Source: Glossina fuscipes (taxonomy: Eukaryota; Arthropoda; Insecta; Diptera; Glossinidae). From it: 64,000 nucleotides of DNA. A program made the translations under genes and the position numbers. Location: the NCBI RefSeq assembly GCF_014805625.2, contig NW_023998414.1, positions 20,678,590 through 20,742,589 on the forward strand, in the 5' to 3' direction. The notes under the pieces were generated by a model. It was given only the letters and a program-made list of their open reading frames with translations, did not search any database and had not been told where the DNA came from. Shown one piece after another: positions 49,826 to 59,656 of this stretch (position 1 is the first letter of the stretch; every line of letters starts with the position of its first letter).

Positions 49826-49885
49826 GACTAACAAGTAAGAAAATTTTATTCGGTCGTGACCGAATCTCTTATAGCCATTACTGTT
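49826..49885 (+). repeat. Repeat terminus (AACAAGTAAGAAAATTTTAT)
   Basis: AACAAGTAAGAAAATTTTAT followed by TCGGTCGTGACCGAATCTC resembles the start of a dispersed repeat common in fly genomes (CAAGTAAG, then TTCGG-GTGACCGAA). The TTCGGTCGTGACCGAA core is near-palindromic. A related inverted version lies at 41555-41615. It marks the boundary between a microsatellite-rich block and a complex block. Confidence 0.5.
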
Positions 49886-51120
49886 ATCCTAAACAAGACT
49901 AAATAAGAAAAAAAAAAAAAAAAAAAAAAATGGAGAAAAACTCTTACTTTATAATATCGGGTGAACGCTGCTGATTTTTCCCATTCTCATAATGAAAACG
50001 GGAAATTTATATTGTATATGTGTTGATGTGCGTTATGAGTAATAAGCAAAAGGCACAGAGAGCAAAGATTTTCATAATTTTTCTTGCATAAGCGTGTTGG
50101 CATTGTAGACGCGTCCTATGACAAATTTTACCAAAAACACTACACAACTGAGCCAAGAATTTATATACTTGGGCTATGGGACTTCTGAAGTCTGCTTCTA
50201 CGTCTTACAAAGCTATCGAAAACAAATTGACTTTCGATACAATATAATATTGGATAGGTGTGGCCAACTTTTCCCATTTCCCTACAAATGCTATAGCATC
50301 GCCCAAAGAATATACATTCATGTTTGTGTATATTTATCGATCGTAAACTTACGAGTAGTGAGCAAAAAAGCAAATTTTCATTCCGTTTGGAAAACAAAAG
50401 TATTCTCAATTTACGTTTTACTATATGCGTGCCTGCGATATGAGCAGACCTATGTGCAAGAAATTCCGCGTTGGTCTCGCCAAATCCAATGTCGATTGCT
50501 TTATTTTTGTGATCAGGACAACGCATTTTGCAAGAGCCATTACACAAACAACGACATGGACAGACGGATATATATATATATATGTATACATATGCTTTGC
50601 GGGATCTCTGAAGTTTCCTTTCAATGTACGCATGTCCTGCAGGCACTTTCAGCAAGTTTTTAAATCGGAGAAAGATTCTGGCAGTCACAATGTCAGTCCG
50701 TAATTTTACGAAATTAAAGAAGTAAAAGATTTATCGATATGTTGCAATGTTATGACCAACACAAATTCTTGCTTGGTCTCGCTTTTAATCATGCTCTGAT
50801 CTTTTTTTTCCTTTCCTTGACATCGGTTGGATATAGTGGTGAAACAAAATCAGGATTAACGTGAAAACATTGAGGCCGATATACATGACATGAACGATTT
50901 GACGCAATTGAAGAATTTGGATCCAGGATTTCATGATTTCATGACATTCAAAATAGCACGTAGATCGATTCTGCCAAAGGCTGAAATGTGACTCGATTTC
51001 CGTCAGAAATTGATTTGTTGTAAAATAATCAATGTGGTGGAAGGCGGCAACGCAACATCTGCCGACCTTAAATTCTACTTGTTATTTTGTAAAAAAGTTT
51101 TCGAATCCAAGCTATCACAA
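49886..51120. other. No gene supported
   Basis: Two long frames overlap on opposite strands (50118-50663 plus, 50161-50688 minus). Neither has a domain, and both cross a TA microsatellite. ACGACATGGACAGACGGATA at about 50551 resembles the reverse of the GTCCGTCTGTCC part of INE-1-like repeats. Confidence 0.4.
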
Positions 51121-51250
51121 GATGCTAGAAAACCTTAACTTTTCCATCATTTTTGGAAGTCAGAATAGCACAGAAATTGCATTGTAGTCTGATGCAAGGA
51201 ACGGGGTTTCCAATTTTTCGGAATGACACCAATCCCTGCAAGTCTCCATG
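51121..51250 (-). mobile_element. Non-LTR retrotransposon remnant, start of RT domain
   Basis: On the minus strand, GVIPKNWK is followed in another frame by YNAISVLF, one stop and LPKMMEKL. These match the paired RT blocks that usually read GxxPxxWK and YRPISLLPxxGKxxEKL. The fragment is very short and frameshifted. I cannot join it to any other piece in the window. Confidence 0.5.
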
Positions 51251-51324
51251 AATTAGGGAATACTGGAAACTATTGTTTTGCTTGGATCCAGTCACTTACT
51301 TCACTTTACTTGAATCGTTAAAAA

Positions 51325-51567
51325 ATGATTCCCCCTCAAGAAGGAAAACCATTGAAACATCATAAATGCCGTGAATTCACTGATCCTGCCTTGGAACAAT
51401 TTAAGAATGGTGATGATTTTTTTCAGAAAATCATCATTTCAATGATTCTAACTGGAAAGAACATTGTCGTTCGTTCCTGGTGTGTGACCGAACCACGTCA
51501 AGCAATCAACGATGAGAGGTATATTCATTTTGTCAAAACGTTTGCAATGCCCAGAAGGAAGCGTTAG
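51325..51567 (+). other. Unassigned 80-codon open frame
   Basis: Begins at a true ATG and has balanced composition (KHHKCREFTDPALEQFKNGD is typical), unlike the low-complexity frames nearby. No domain was recognised. Its 3' end merges into the INE-1-like repeat at 51535, so it could be a transposon-borne fragment or chance. Confidence 0.2.
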
Positions 51568-51700
51568 CGACCCCATAAAGTATATATATACACATTTTTG
51601 ATCAGCATCAATCTCTGAATCGGTTTAAGCATATCCGTTTGTCCAACTGCGTATTCTATATTATAAGCATTCTCCTGACCCTAGAAATTAAGCTCTCGAT
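51535..51700 (+). repeat. INE-1-like dispersed repeat, best-preserved core
   Basis: CCCAGAAGGAAGCGTTAGCG is followed by ACCCCATAAAGTATATATAT, TTGATCAGCATCAATCTCTG, AATCGG and ATATCCGTTTGTCC. This is close to the conserved core of INE-1/DINE-1 elements of flies. It follows directly on an unassigned 80-codon frame (51325-51567), whose 3' end it overlaps. Confidence 0.65.
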
Positions 51701-52638
51701 TTCAAGTTTGGCATAAATAACATAACATATATAAAAAATCAATTTCCAAAACCTATAATTTTGAATCGGCGTAAATGATCTTTTTTCAATTTTGCAGGAT
51801 ATACGTAGGTGTGTAAAAGTAATTAGCAAAAAAAACAACCCTAACAACCAGAGGTGTCCTCAAATTATTTTGCACTATAGGCGTACCGTCTCAACGACTT
51901 AGCCCATCTTCAACACCAGTCTACAAGCAAGATTTGAAGTCATATTTTTATTTTCGTATCGACGAGCGTATATATCGCAAACGTTAAACGGTTAGGTAGA
52001 TAAACATGGCCAACTCGATTTCGGAGCGCGATACTGCTAAGAAATACGTACACTTTTTAGGGTTTCTAGTACGTGCTTTTGGACGATGCATACAAATAAC
52101 AAAATGAATATATCCCGTTCTTCGGTGGTGCGTATAAAAATTAATTCCATTTAAATGAATTATGTTGAGAAGAACACACGTGGCAAACATACAGCATATA
52201 ATCGAGCTTATCACATGATTGAATTCAAAGTATCATTTCACTTAAGAGCGGGTAACTCGACGTAAGCAGCAGAAAGAATATACAAAGAAAAAAAAAAAAA
52301 AACAACAAAGACAAACAAAATTGCATTCTAACCCAATTTTAAGCTTAAGAGACAATACGTGAAAGCTAATTTTTAACGACAACAGAAAGAAATGTTGGAC
52401 TGGTTGTTGTTATTATCTACGTCTGTATTAACAAGAACAACCCTTGTCTTCGGTACCCTTGGCCACAATACTACGAAATGTAATTAATTTAAGCTAAACT
52501 TATATAAAATATGAAACAGTCATCGTATTCATTTTTGCACCTGTCGCTAAGATAATATTGCACTACATTTTATGAATCACCTTGATAGTCAGAAGCCTAC
52601 ATCTATTCAAAGATTTGAGATTCGAAGATTCCACATTG
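51701..52638. other. No gene seen
   Basis: AT-rich spacer downstream of the minus-strand Rad23-like gene. Only short frames and a poly(A) run near 52290. Confidence 0.5.
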
Positions 52639-52659
52639 TTTTTTTTTTTTTTTTTTTTT
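52639..52659 (-). repeat. Poly(A) tract downstream of the Rad23-like gene
   Basis: A run of 21 T on the plus strand, which is poly(A) in the sense of the Rad23-like gene, about 60 bases beyond an AATAAA. It could be a remnant mRNA tail if the gene arose by retroposition, or an ordinary homopolymer, of which the window has many. Confidence 0.8.
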
Positions 52660-52717
52660 GATATTCCTACTTGTATGAAAGTATGCGAACGTGGCATTCG
52701 ATGCATGTGAACTGAGG

Positions 52718-52723
52718 TTTTAT
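52718..52723 (-). terminator. Candidate poly(A) signals of the minus-strand Rad23-like gene
   Basis: On the minus strand AATAAA occurs here, about 110 bases after the stop codon, and again at 52815-52820, only about 15 bases after it. A run of 21 A (minus strand) follows at 52639-52659. Which signal is used cannot be told from sequence alone. Confidence 0.4.
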
Positions 52724-52834
52724 TCGATAGAAAACACAACTTCAAAAAATCGTATAACATAAAAGACTTTTTTCGATTTGATTATATTAGTGTCTCTTTG
52801 TATTTTTGTAATTTTTTATTATTTTTATCCAAAA

Positions 52835-53656
52835 TTAATCGTCTTCGCCCTCGACAGACGCTTCATCTTCGTCATCATCATCGTTCGGACTATTTATTAA
52901 CATATCAAGAAATTCTTCTTGATTCGAATCAATCATTTCTAGTAAGGAGGCATTTGCATCACCAATTTGCTGAATGGCAGCGTCAATAAGTTCGGGATGT
53001 TGTTGTACAGTAGTTCGTAAACTTTGAAAAATTGGATCGGTACCGAATACGTCCATTGGCGACATTTCTGAATCTGAGTCAGCGGCCATTATTTCGCCTT
53101 CAGCCAATGGAGCAGCGGGAATGCCTTCAATCAAATACTCAATAGCACGTTCTGGATTATTAAAGCTGGCTTCTAAGGCACGGCGTACATCAGGTTCGTC
53201 ATAACCCATGCTAACAATTTGTTCGACCAACTTATCCCTATTATCTTTAGATTTCTTAGCATTCGAAACTGGGGCTATTTTACATTCGTCTTCTTTTGTA
53301 GCGGACGCTACGGGAGGCGTTAATTCTGAATCAGGTGGTTTAGATTCAATGCTGCTCTCCTCTGCAGCGACTGAAGTGCTGCTTTCCTCTTTGTTTTCCT
53401 TTATTGGCGGAGGCGATTTCTCTAAAGGCTGTTTTAATATCATAACGACTAGAAATTTGTTCGTATCTATATTGTAAACACTTAAATGATCCTGATTGCT
53501 AAGAATTTTGCCGGCATATATGAGTTTTTGAAATTCCGGCTGAACACCCACGTCCGGGTAAAGACAGAGTTCTTTTTTTAAATCATACACTGTTTGCGAC
53601 GGCTCAATGTCCACAACCAATGATTTTCGATTAAGAGTTTTTATTTGAAGTTTCAT
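52835..53656 (-). CDS. Rad23-like ubiquitin-receptor protein lacking the C-terminal UBA domain
   Basis: Intact 273-residue ORF of the Rad23 family, which delivers ubiquitylated proteins to the proteasome and partners XPC in excision repair. Seen in order: ubiquitin-like domain at about residues 1-75 (starts MKLQIKTL, contains GVQPEFQKLIYAGKIL); Ser/Pro/Glu-rich linker 76-137; UBA1 at about 138-180 (MGYDEPDVRRALEASFNNPE, then AIEYLIEGIP); XPC-binding/STI1-like domain at about 199-257 (PELIDAAIQQIGDANASLLE); acidic tail 257-273. Family members normally end in a second UBA; here the chain stops in the Asp/Glu tail, and the roughly 200 bases after the TAA encode nothing UBA-like. The start is the only in-frame ATG; the frame stays open 44 codons upstream but has no other ATG there. 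No introns are evident. It is an intact gene among decayed transposons, which suggests selection. The N-terminus resembles the diverged fly Rad23 paralog more than canonical Rad23 (by eye). Family call very secure; function inferred. Confidence 0.93.
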   Translation of the reverse strand: MKLQIKTLNRKSLVVDIEPSQTVYDLKKELCLYPDVGVQPEFQKLIYAGKILSNQDHLSVYNIDTNKFLVVMILKQPLEKSPPPIKENKEESSTSVAAEESSIESKPPDSELTPPVASATKEDECKIAPVSNAKKSKDNRDKLVEQIVSMGYDEPDVRRALEASFNNPERAIEYLIEGIPAAPLAEGEIMAADSDSEMSPMDVFGTDPIFQSLRTTVQQHPELIDAAIQQIGDANASLLEMIDSNQEEFLDMLINSPNDDDDEDEASVEGEDD

Positions 53657-53786
53657 TTCTTTTTCCCCGTTTAATAAATATTCTCTCCAACAATTTTTAG
53701 TAAATTCACATCGAACGCAAACTTGTCTATGTGCCTTAAGTAAACAACCAACTTCATCAAATAATTTTATTACACACGAAGAACGC

Positions 53787-53792
53787 AACTGA
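53787..53792 (-). promoter_or_regulatory. Possible initiator (TCAGTT) of the minus-strand Rad23-like gene
   Basis: On the minus strand the hexamer TCAGTT, a good match to the insect initiator, lies about 134 bases before the Rad23-like ATG. Starting there would give a 5' leader free of upstream in-frame ATGs. No convincing TATA box or downstream promoter element accompanies it. Short motifs like this occur by chance. Confidence 0.22.
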
Positions 53793-56700
53793 ATTGAAAA
53801 AGAAAACCATTTGTTAGGCGAAGCAACGAAACAGTAAGCAACGACCTGACGATTAAAAATGTGATGAACGGAATTATTGTTAGAATTGCCAATATGTACA
53901 ATAATATATGAATCTGCCGAATGAATAATCCCGGAGAAAATTCAAAGTGATCGATTATATTTTCAAAGACTGTTCAGATACCTCTGCTTCTTTTATGATA
54001 TAAGAAAGACAAAAATTATTTTATGGCATTTTCTTCTACCGTAAAAAATCGTTTTCTGCAAATCTCGCAGAAAACACACAAAGTGCACATATCACACAAA
54101 GACATTAAATATATGTTAGTCGAAACAATTGGATTTAATGTTATATTAAGATTATTATCATTTAAAGTAAGGTTATTTGTATTTTTACTTTTCAAAATAA
54201 TCTCAATTTTGTTTGACTGTCTTCCTATGAACACATCCGTTTGTTTGTTTTTTTTTTTCTTTTTGAAAACAAAATATCTAAGGACATCGTTTTCGTTTCA
54301 TTCTCACTGTGTGAAAAATTTGTTACACAAGTTTAGTAACATATCGAGTGACTTTTTTAAAGAAACTTAGGTTCGCATATTGCAAATACACTTTTAAAAC
54401 GAATGATAAAACAAAAACAAATAACGATTACTTATAGAGATAACAAATACGCGAATAGTACAAACACAGGTTTGTTTGCAAGATGAATATAAGAACAGGG
54501 TTCTATTTTTATATTTTCGGTAAAAAATAAAAATTATTTTTTGAGCAAAAGAGAAAGGAAATCCTTTATTAAAGAATTCATTTATATTACTTTATTTTAT
54601 AACTAGAATTCATTAATGGATTTAGTTTGAATTCAGCTGCTTACACATTTTTAAGTTATTACTCCTCTGGGATGTACAATCCACACAAACGCAAAGTCGT
54701 AAGTAAACCCTTTTACTTAAGTTATGCGAAGAGTCATGTAGAAAAACACTGATTTATTACCTTTGGTCATTTCGGTAATACGTTACTATAACGTGACACA
54801 AAAGAGAATAACATGATTTCAAAAGGAAAGACAATAAGACACATTTGTAACAAATTCAAGTAGTTTTGTTCGCCATTCTCTACCTACGTAGTAATAATGG
54901 TCGATATATATGGTTTTACATTAATTACATGATTAGTTGATCCCCAAAAAGGGACTGAAGAGACTGTTTGTCTGCTCATATTTAAATTAAGATACATGAT
55001 TATTTATTAGATCAAATAACCAAAAAAAACAAAAAAAAAAAAAAAAAAAAAAAAAAAACAAAGCCAACATTACTTTTCATTATCAAGATTTATTTACAAA
55101 GTTAAGAAATATAAAACTAAGAGGAGATGCCATTAACAAAACCTTTTTAGAAGTTTTACATAAGAGATCAAAAAAGCTTAAGAAAAAACATCGAATAGCA
55201 TATAACATGAAATTTTGATACACAATAATTTTAGGTAGACATATGCACGATTTTTTCCAAGAATTACAGGGTCGTCCATTGAATATACGTGAAAATTTTT
55301 ATAGTTATATTCGCTATAGTGTGTGAGTAACGCACAAAAATCCGTTTTTTTTTTTTTTGTTTTTGAAAACATAGGCGCCTTCAGCTTATGGGGTACTATA
55401 AACGTATCTTTCGACCGATTTGGCCAATACCAACGTGTGTGCAAGAACTTCCGCGATGGAGTGCCTGGGAAAGTTTACAACTGACAAATAAGCTTAAGGT
55501 ATTTTTTTTTAAAATGACAAAATGTCTTGCAAACATAATCCTGACTCTGTCAAAGGATATAGATCTGCCATTCCAAAAAGGAATGCTATTAAATATCAAG
55601 AAAGTCGAAATAAATTCGTTAGCAGCGCTAAACGTTTAGAAGCTTTTTTATGTCCCTAACTATGTTTTTAAATAAGATCTTAACTTTTGTGAATACAGTT
55701 TTCAAAGATCTTAGAATTATTCATATTATTGTAAACGCTACAATAGCTAATAGCAATACAAGACATGATCTTCAGCAATTTCTGAACAGACATAATCTCA
55801 AAATTGTCTTTTTAAATGAAACAAAGGTCGACAAAAGGTAAAACGTTAGGATTTTTAATAATTACAACATAGTCAGAAAGAAATAGAAAGGGAGCAACAA
55901 GAGTGACCGGAATTGCCAGATTAATAAAAAACAAACAAATATAAGCAAGTATAGTAATAATTTAGTTAAATTATTCAACTTTTTCGAATCAAATGTAATT
56001 ACAATTATGCATATCAGCGTGGAGCGTCTTCCCTCGAGAAATAACGATCGATATATAAGATATAAAATTGATAAGCTCTTTAAATCACTTACTCTACTGT
56101 GTCCGAAAAACAAGATGAATTTCTTTATAATTCCAAAAATCTTTATATACTCTTTCAAACCAATGTCATTGCTTTCGTAATGCTCAAAAAATATCCCTTG
56201 ATAACAACTTTGCCTGGCAGTCGAATGGATGGTAATGTAACGGCATTTTTTTTTTTTGAGTTAAGATAGCTGTCAAAAAGTATCCGATGACGGAATACCC
56301 TTCTGTTTTTAAATTTTCTTGGACAGACTTCTTATATTATATTGGGCTGTCACTTCACAGGTCTACACGGATTCGTGTAAAAAGTCCTTTTTTCTATCTA
56401 ATTTAACTATTTCGCGCAAACACTTTTCACTTACTCTTTAATGATTTCATGATATGACACCAATTCAATGGTGCTTTGATGGGTATTTTACTGTACGATA
56501 TACATTTAACCGTTTCTTACACGTTTGCATTGAAAGCAGGAATTTATATAAATTTTTGCCTGTTTATAGTCTCTTCAAACAACAAATTTTGAACTTCAAT
56601 TCAAAACATTTGTTTTTCTGCAAAAGATTTCCAAATTGAAAAATTGGCAAAGTTAAGCCTAAGCTAAAAATAAACTTTTGGAACATTTTCCTATCACATT

Positions 56701-57336
56701 TCGCTTTACAACTCTTCCAGTAATTCGGATAAATGAAGGATTGAGCTGCAGGGACGGGAGAGAGGGGGAGCGCGGTTCATAACGCTGTCATGCTAACATG
56801 CTAAGTGAAGAGCATATTTTATGAATGTAAGTAGGAAAGTAGTTTGGCGATGCCACACACGGTCTGCCCTTAGAAGTTGAAGATATTAATAAGCCGCAGC
56901 TTGTGATTTATTTTTGAGAAGAAGGCTAAAAAAACCCTGGGAGAGTAGTCACGCAAGTAATCATCCAAGTTTGTTATCACTTTTGCGTTCGGCTGAGAAT
57001 GAAAGTAAATTTTTTGAATGAATTTTTCAAAAGTGATTATTCTTGATTACCCTTGAATCGACCGTTGATATGTGGAGAAATATTCCGCACACTTCGAGAA
57101 TTTTTCGCCACATTTCGTCCCATGAAGTGAACAATCGAGGTAAAAAGGTATAAATCCTTAAAAAAAAAAAAAACAAAACAAAATCTCTAAATTTTAATAT
57201 ATTTTTCATTTTCAAACTTCACGGCCTAAATAAATCAAATGTGATTTTTTTTTACTTTTCAATTTAAGTTTTAAACCGGAAATCAAAAACCATTTATAAA
57301 ACACGTGCTTTTTTACATTCTCAATAGGATTACGTA

Positions 57337-57394
<58 letters not shown>

Positions 57395-57716
57395 TATATA
57401 AAGATTCGTTTATAAGGAGTAAATCATTATGAGCGTGAAGAACGTGTGTGCGATTATTATCGCAATCATTTTATGTGAGAACACAATACATATGAAAAAT
57501 TCCAAACGAGATTTGAAAATCACTTAAATACACGTCAACACCCTCATTAGGAACAACGAAACCTATAATCCATTAATAGCAAAATATAAAAGTGACTATT
57601 AATGTAAATAGCAATTTATGAAAAACCGAATGATATGATTATTCGTAACTGTAAATGTGAAATAAGATGAACTGATTAATAATACTTATGATAGCAACCC
57701 TTAACGATGCAAATGG

Positions 57717-57749
<33 letters not shown>
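53793..57749. other. Spacer between the divergent Rad23-like genes, left part
   Basis: Upstream region of the minus-strand Rad23-like gene. Open frames are short (54023-54370, 55388-55639, 55862-56158) and show no domains. A 27-base poly(A) run is at 55032-55058. Promoter elements could not be identified with confidence. Confidence 0.5.
57334..57388. repeat. (TA)n microsatellite
   Basis: About 55 bases of near-pure TA. Similar runs lie at 57720-57750, 58140-58171, 59467-59512 and 59618-59646, so this is the densest TA cluster in the window. Confidence 0.95.
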
Positions 57750-57753
<4 letters not shown>

Positions 57754-58060
57754 GTCATTCCATAAATAACACGGAATTTTTCCTCTAGTTCTCCACAACA
57801 AAAGCGGAGACATAGGATTAAAAATCCTACTTATCATTCTCTTGCTGTTACTAACCTATATTCAACATAACCTATATGCAACATAACCTATATTCAGCAG
57901 AACAGCAAGTCATTAGGTCATTCCATAAATAACACGGAATTTTTCCTCTAATTGGCCACAACAAAAGCGGAGGCGTAGTTTTACAAATCTTAGTTACCAT
58001 TCTCTTACTATAACCTATATTCAGCATAACTTATATTCAGCATAAAAGCAAGAAAAGACC
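57750..58060 (+). repeat. Tandem duplication of the mariner left end
   Basis: About 160 bases starting TTAGGTCATTCCATAAATAA occur twice in direct tandem, at 57750 and 57913. The two share the terminal block and the phrase ACAACAAAAGCGGAG, and then diverge through small changes and repeats of CCTATATTCA. This is either a nested insertion at the same kind of TA site or a local tandem duplication. Confidence 0.85.
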
Positions 58061-58136
58061 CGAAATCAATTTCGTAAATGATACGAACCATAAAATATAT
58101 GCTTTATATGCGCTTTAAGGAGAAAAGGGTGTAGAG

Positions 58137-58173
<37 letters not shown>

Positions 58174-59475
58174 TTACTCAAACTGATCTAGTCTGTTGGA
58201 ATAAACTTTTAGAAATGAAAGGTAGAAAGAAAAGTAATATGGACTTGGACGGAATAAGTTAAACGACTTCCTTAATATGCTTCCCTACTATTAACCGATA
58301 TGAATGACCTTGCATTTTGACGACTATTTTTCAAATATTCATAGGTTTAATTGGTCCGAATATTGTGTCGGAATAAATATCGGCACTTTCAGATGGCTGC
58401 CTTACTGGCACTAAAGTTTTGATCAAGACTTTAACAAAAAAAATCTAACGCATACACACGGCAGTGTGTACACACGCAGTGTGTTCGAAACAGAGGTGAC
58501 TTTTCAAGTTTCTTGGGCGACGTACATTCGTTCCGAAGGGTTAGACGCGTTTTCGTGTGCTTGGCAATTTTTTGCTTTCGAAAAAATTGGATCAAAGAGT
58601 GTATACTAAAATAGTTTGAGTAAAAAGAACATGTTTATAAACGATACAAGCTCTTCACAGAAGGCCGAGAAGGCTGTTAATGGCAATGCCCGAGTGCCCT
58701 GGACGTTGAAACCATTGACGGGAACTAAAGGAAATCCTCGAAACATTATTCGAGAACCTGCAAAGGCTGTCGGCATAACGATTGCCTGATTCCACATAAT
58801 TTCATCGGATGTTTTGGACATGAAACGATAATGCGCTAGCCCACGCCTCACTCAGTTTTTGTAATTTTTTGACGAAAAACGGGACCTGATTCACTTGACT
58901 TGGCCACCTGCGACTTTTTTCTGTTCGCAAAACTGAAAAAACGCATGGGAGAACAAAATTTTGCCACGATTAAGGAGATAAAGACCGCAAAACTTAAAGA
59001 CCTCAAGGCCATACCAAAAAACCTAGAGCAGAAATTGCTTCGAAGAACCAAAAAAGCCTTGGCACAAGTGTTTTATATCTAAAAGGGGTTAGCTTTTTCG
59101 TAGAGAACCAAACACATGTTGATGGATTAACAAATATTTTTCGAGAAAAATAAAAAGTCATCTGTGCTTTTTTGAGCGTAGCTTCTGCTTAAGGTGATAA
59201 TCAGTTTTCGTCTCGTCTGATCTCGTCTGTGAATCAGAAGAATGTTGCAGTAGTCATAACTACTAACCGACCGCCAAAAAGGCTTCAGTCAGATCTATGA
59301 CAAAGTCGCCAATGGTCACTTGAGAGGAAACATCGCGTGAACAGATTTAAATACTAACACTCGCCCTATTCCGTGCATTCATAGAAATTTGATTTTTCGA
59401 TTGCGGTAAAAAGGCTACTCAGGTCGCCAAAGAAACATTGGAAAAAGTGAAGGAAAATAGAAATAAATATATAAA

Positions 59476-59515
<40 letters not shown>

Positions 59516-59544
59516 AATGCCGTATTAAATATTGGTTGACCTAA
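57750..59544 (+). mobile_element. Mariner element with inverted termini and internally deleted transposase
   Basis: The left end begins TTAGGTCATTCCATAAATAA and the right end, read inward from 59544, begins TTAGGTCAACCAATATTTAA; the first 24 bases agree at 18 positions. TA dinucleotides flank both ends, as mariner targets require, although the surroundings are AT-rich. Inside lie REPAKAVGI (second DNA-binding motif, about 58759-58785) and, after a deletion removing the first two catalytic Asp, DLATCDFFLFAKLKKRM and FATIKEIKTAKLKDLKAIPK (58890-59030), the C-terminal part. The left terminus is duplicated (57750 and 57913), and TA microsatellites interrupt the element. Confidence 0.8.
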
Positions 59545-59612
59545 TATAAAGCAAAAAGAATGAGATGAGCTATTCTGTTAGTGAAATATGATTATGTGTC
59601 ATTTAGTATTAG

Positions 59613-59656
<44 letters not shown>

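Noticed and set aside
50118..50703. Overlapping open frames of 181 and 175 codons on opposite strands
   Set aside because: Neither shows a domain, both cross a TA microsatellite, and codons look random. Mutual shadowing in a stop-poor stretch is enough to explain them.
53657..53788. N-terminal extension of the Rad23-like ORF up to 53788
   Set aside because: The extension begins at TTG, contains no in-frame ATG, and precedes the UBL where Rad23 proteins start. It is most likely 5' leader.
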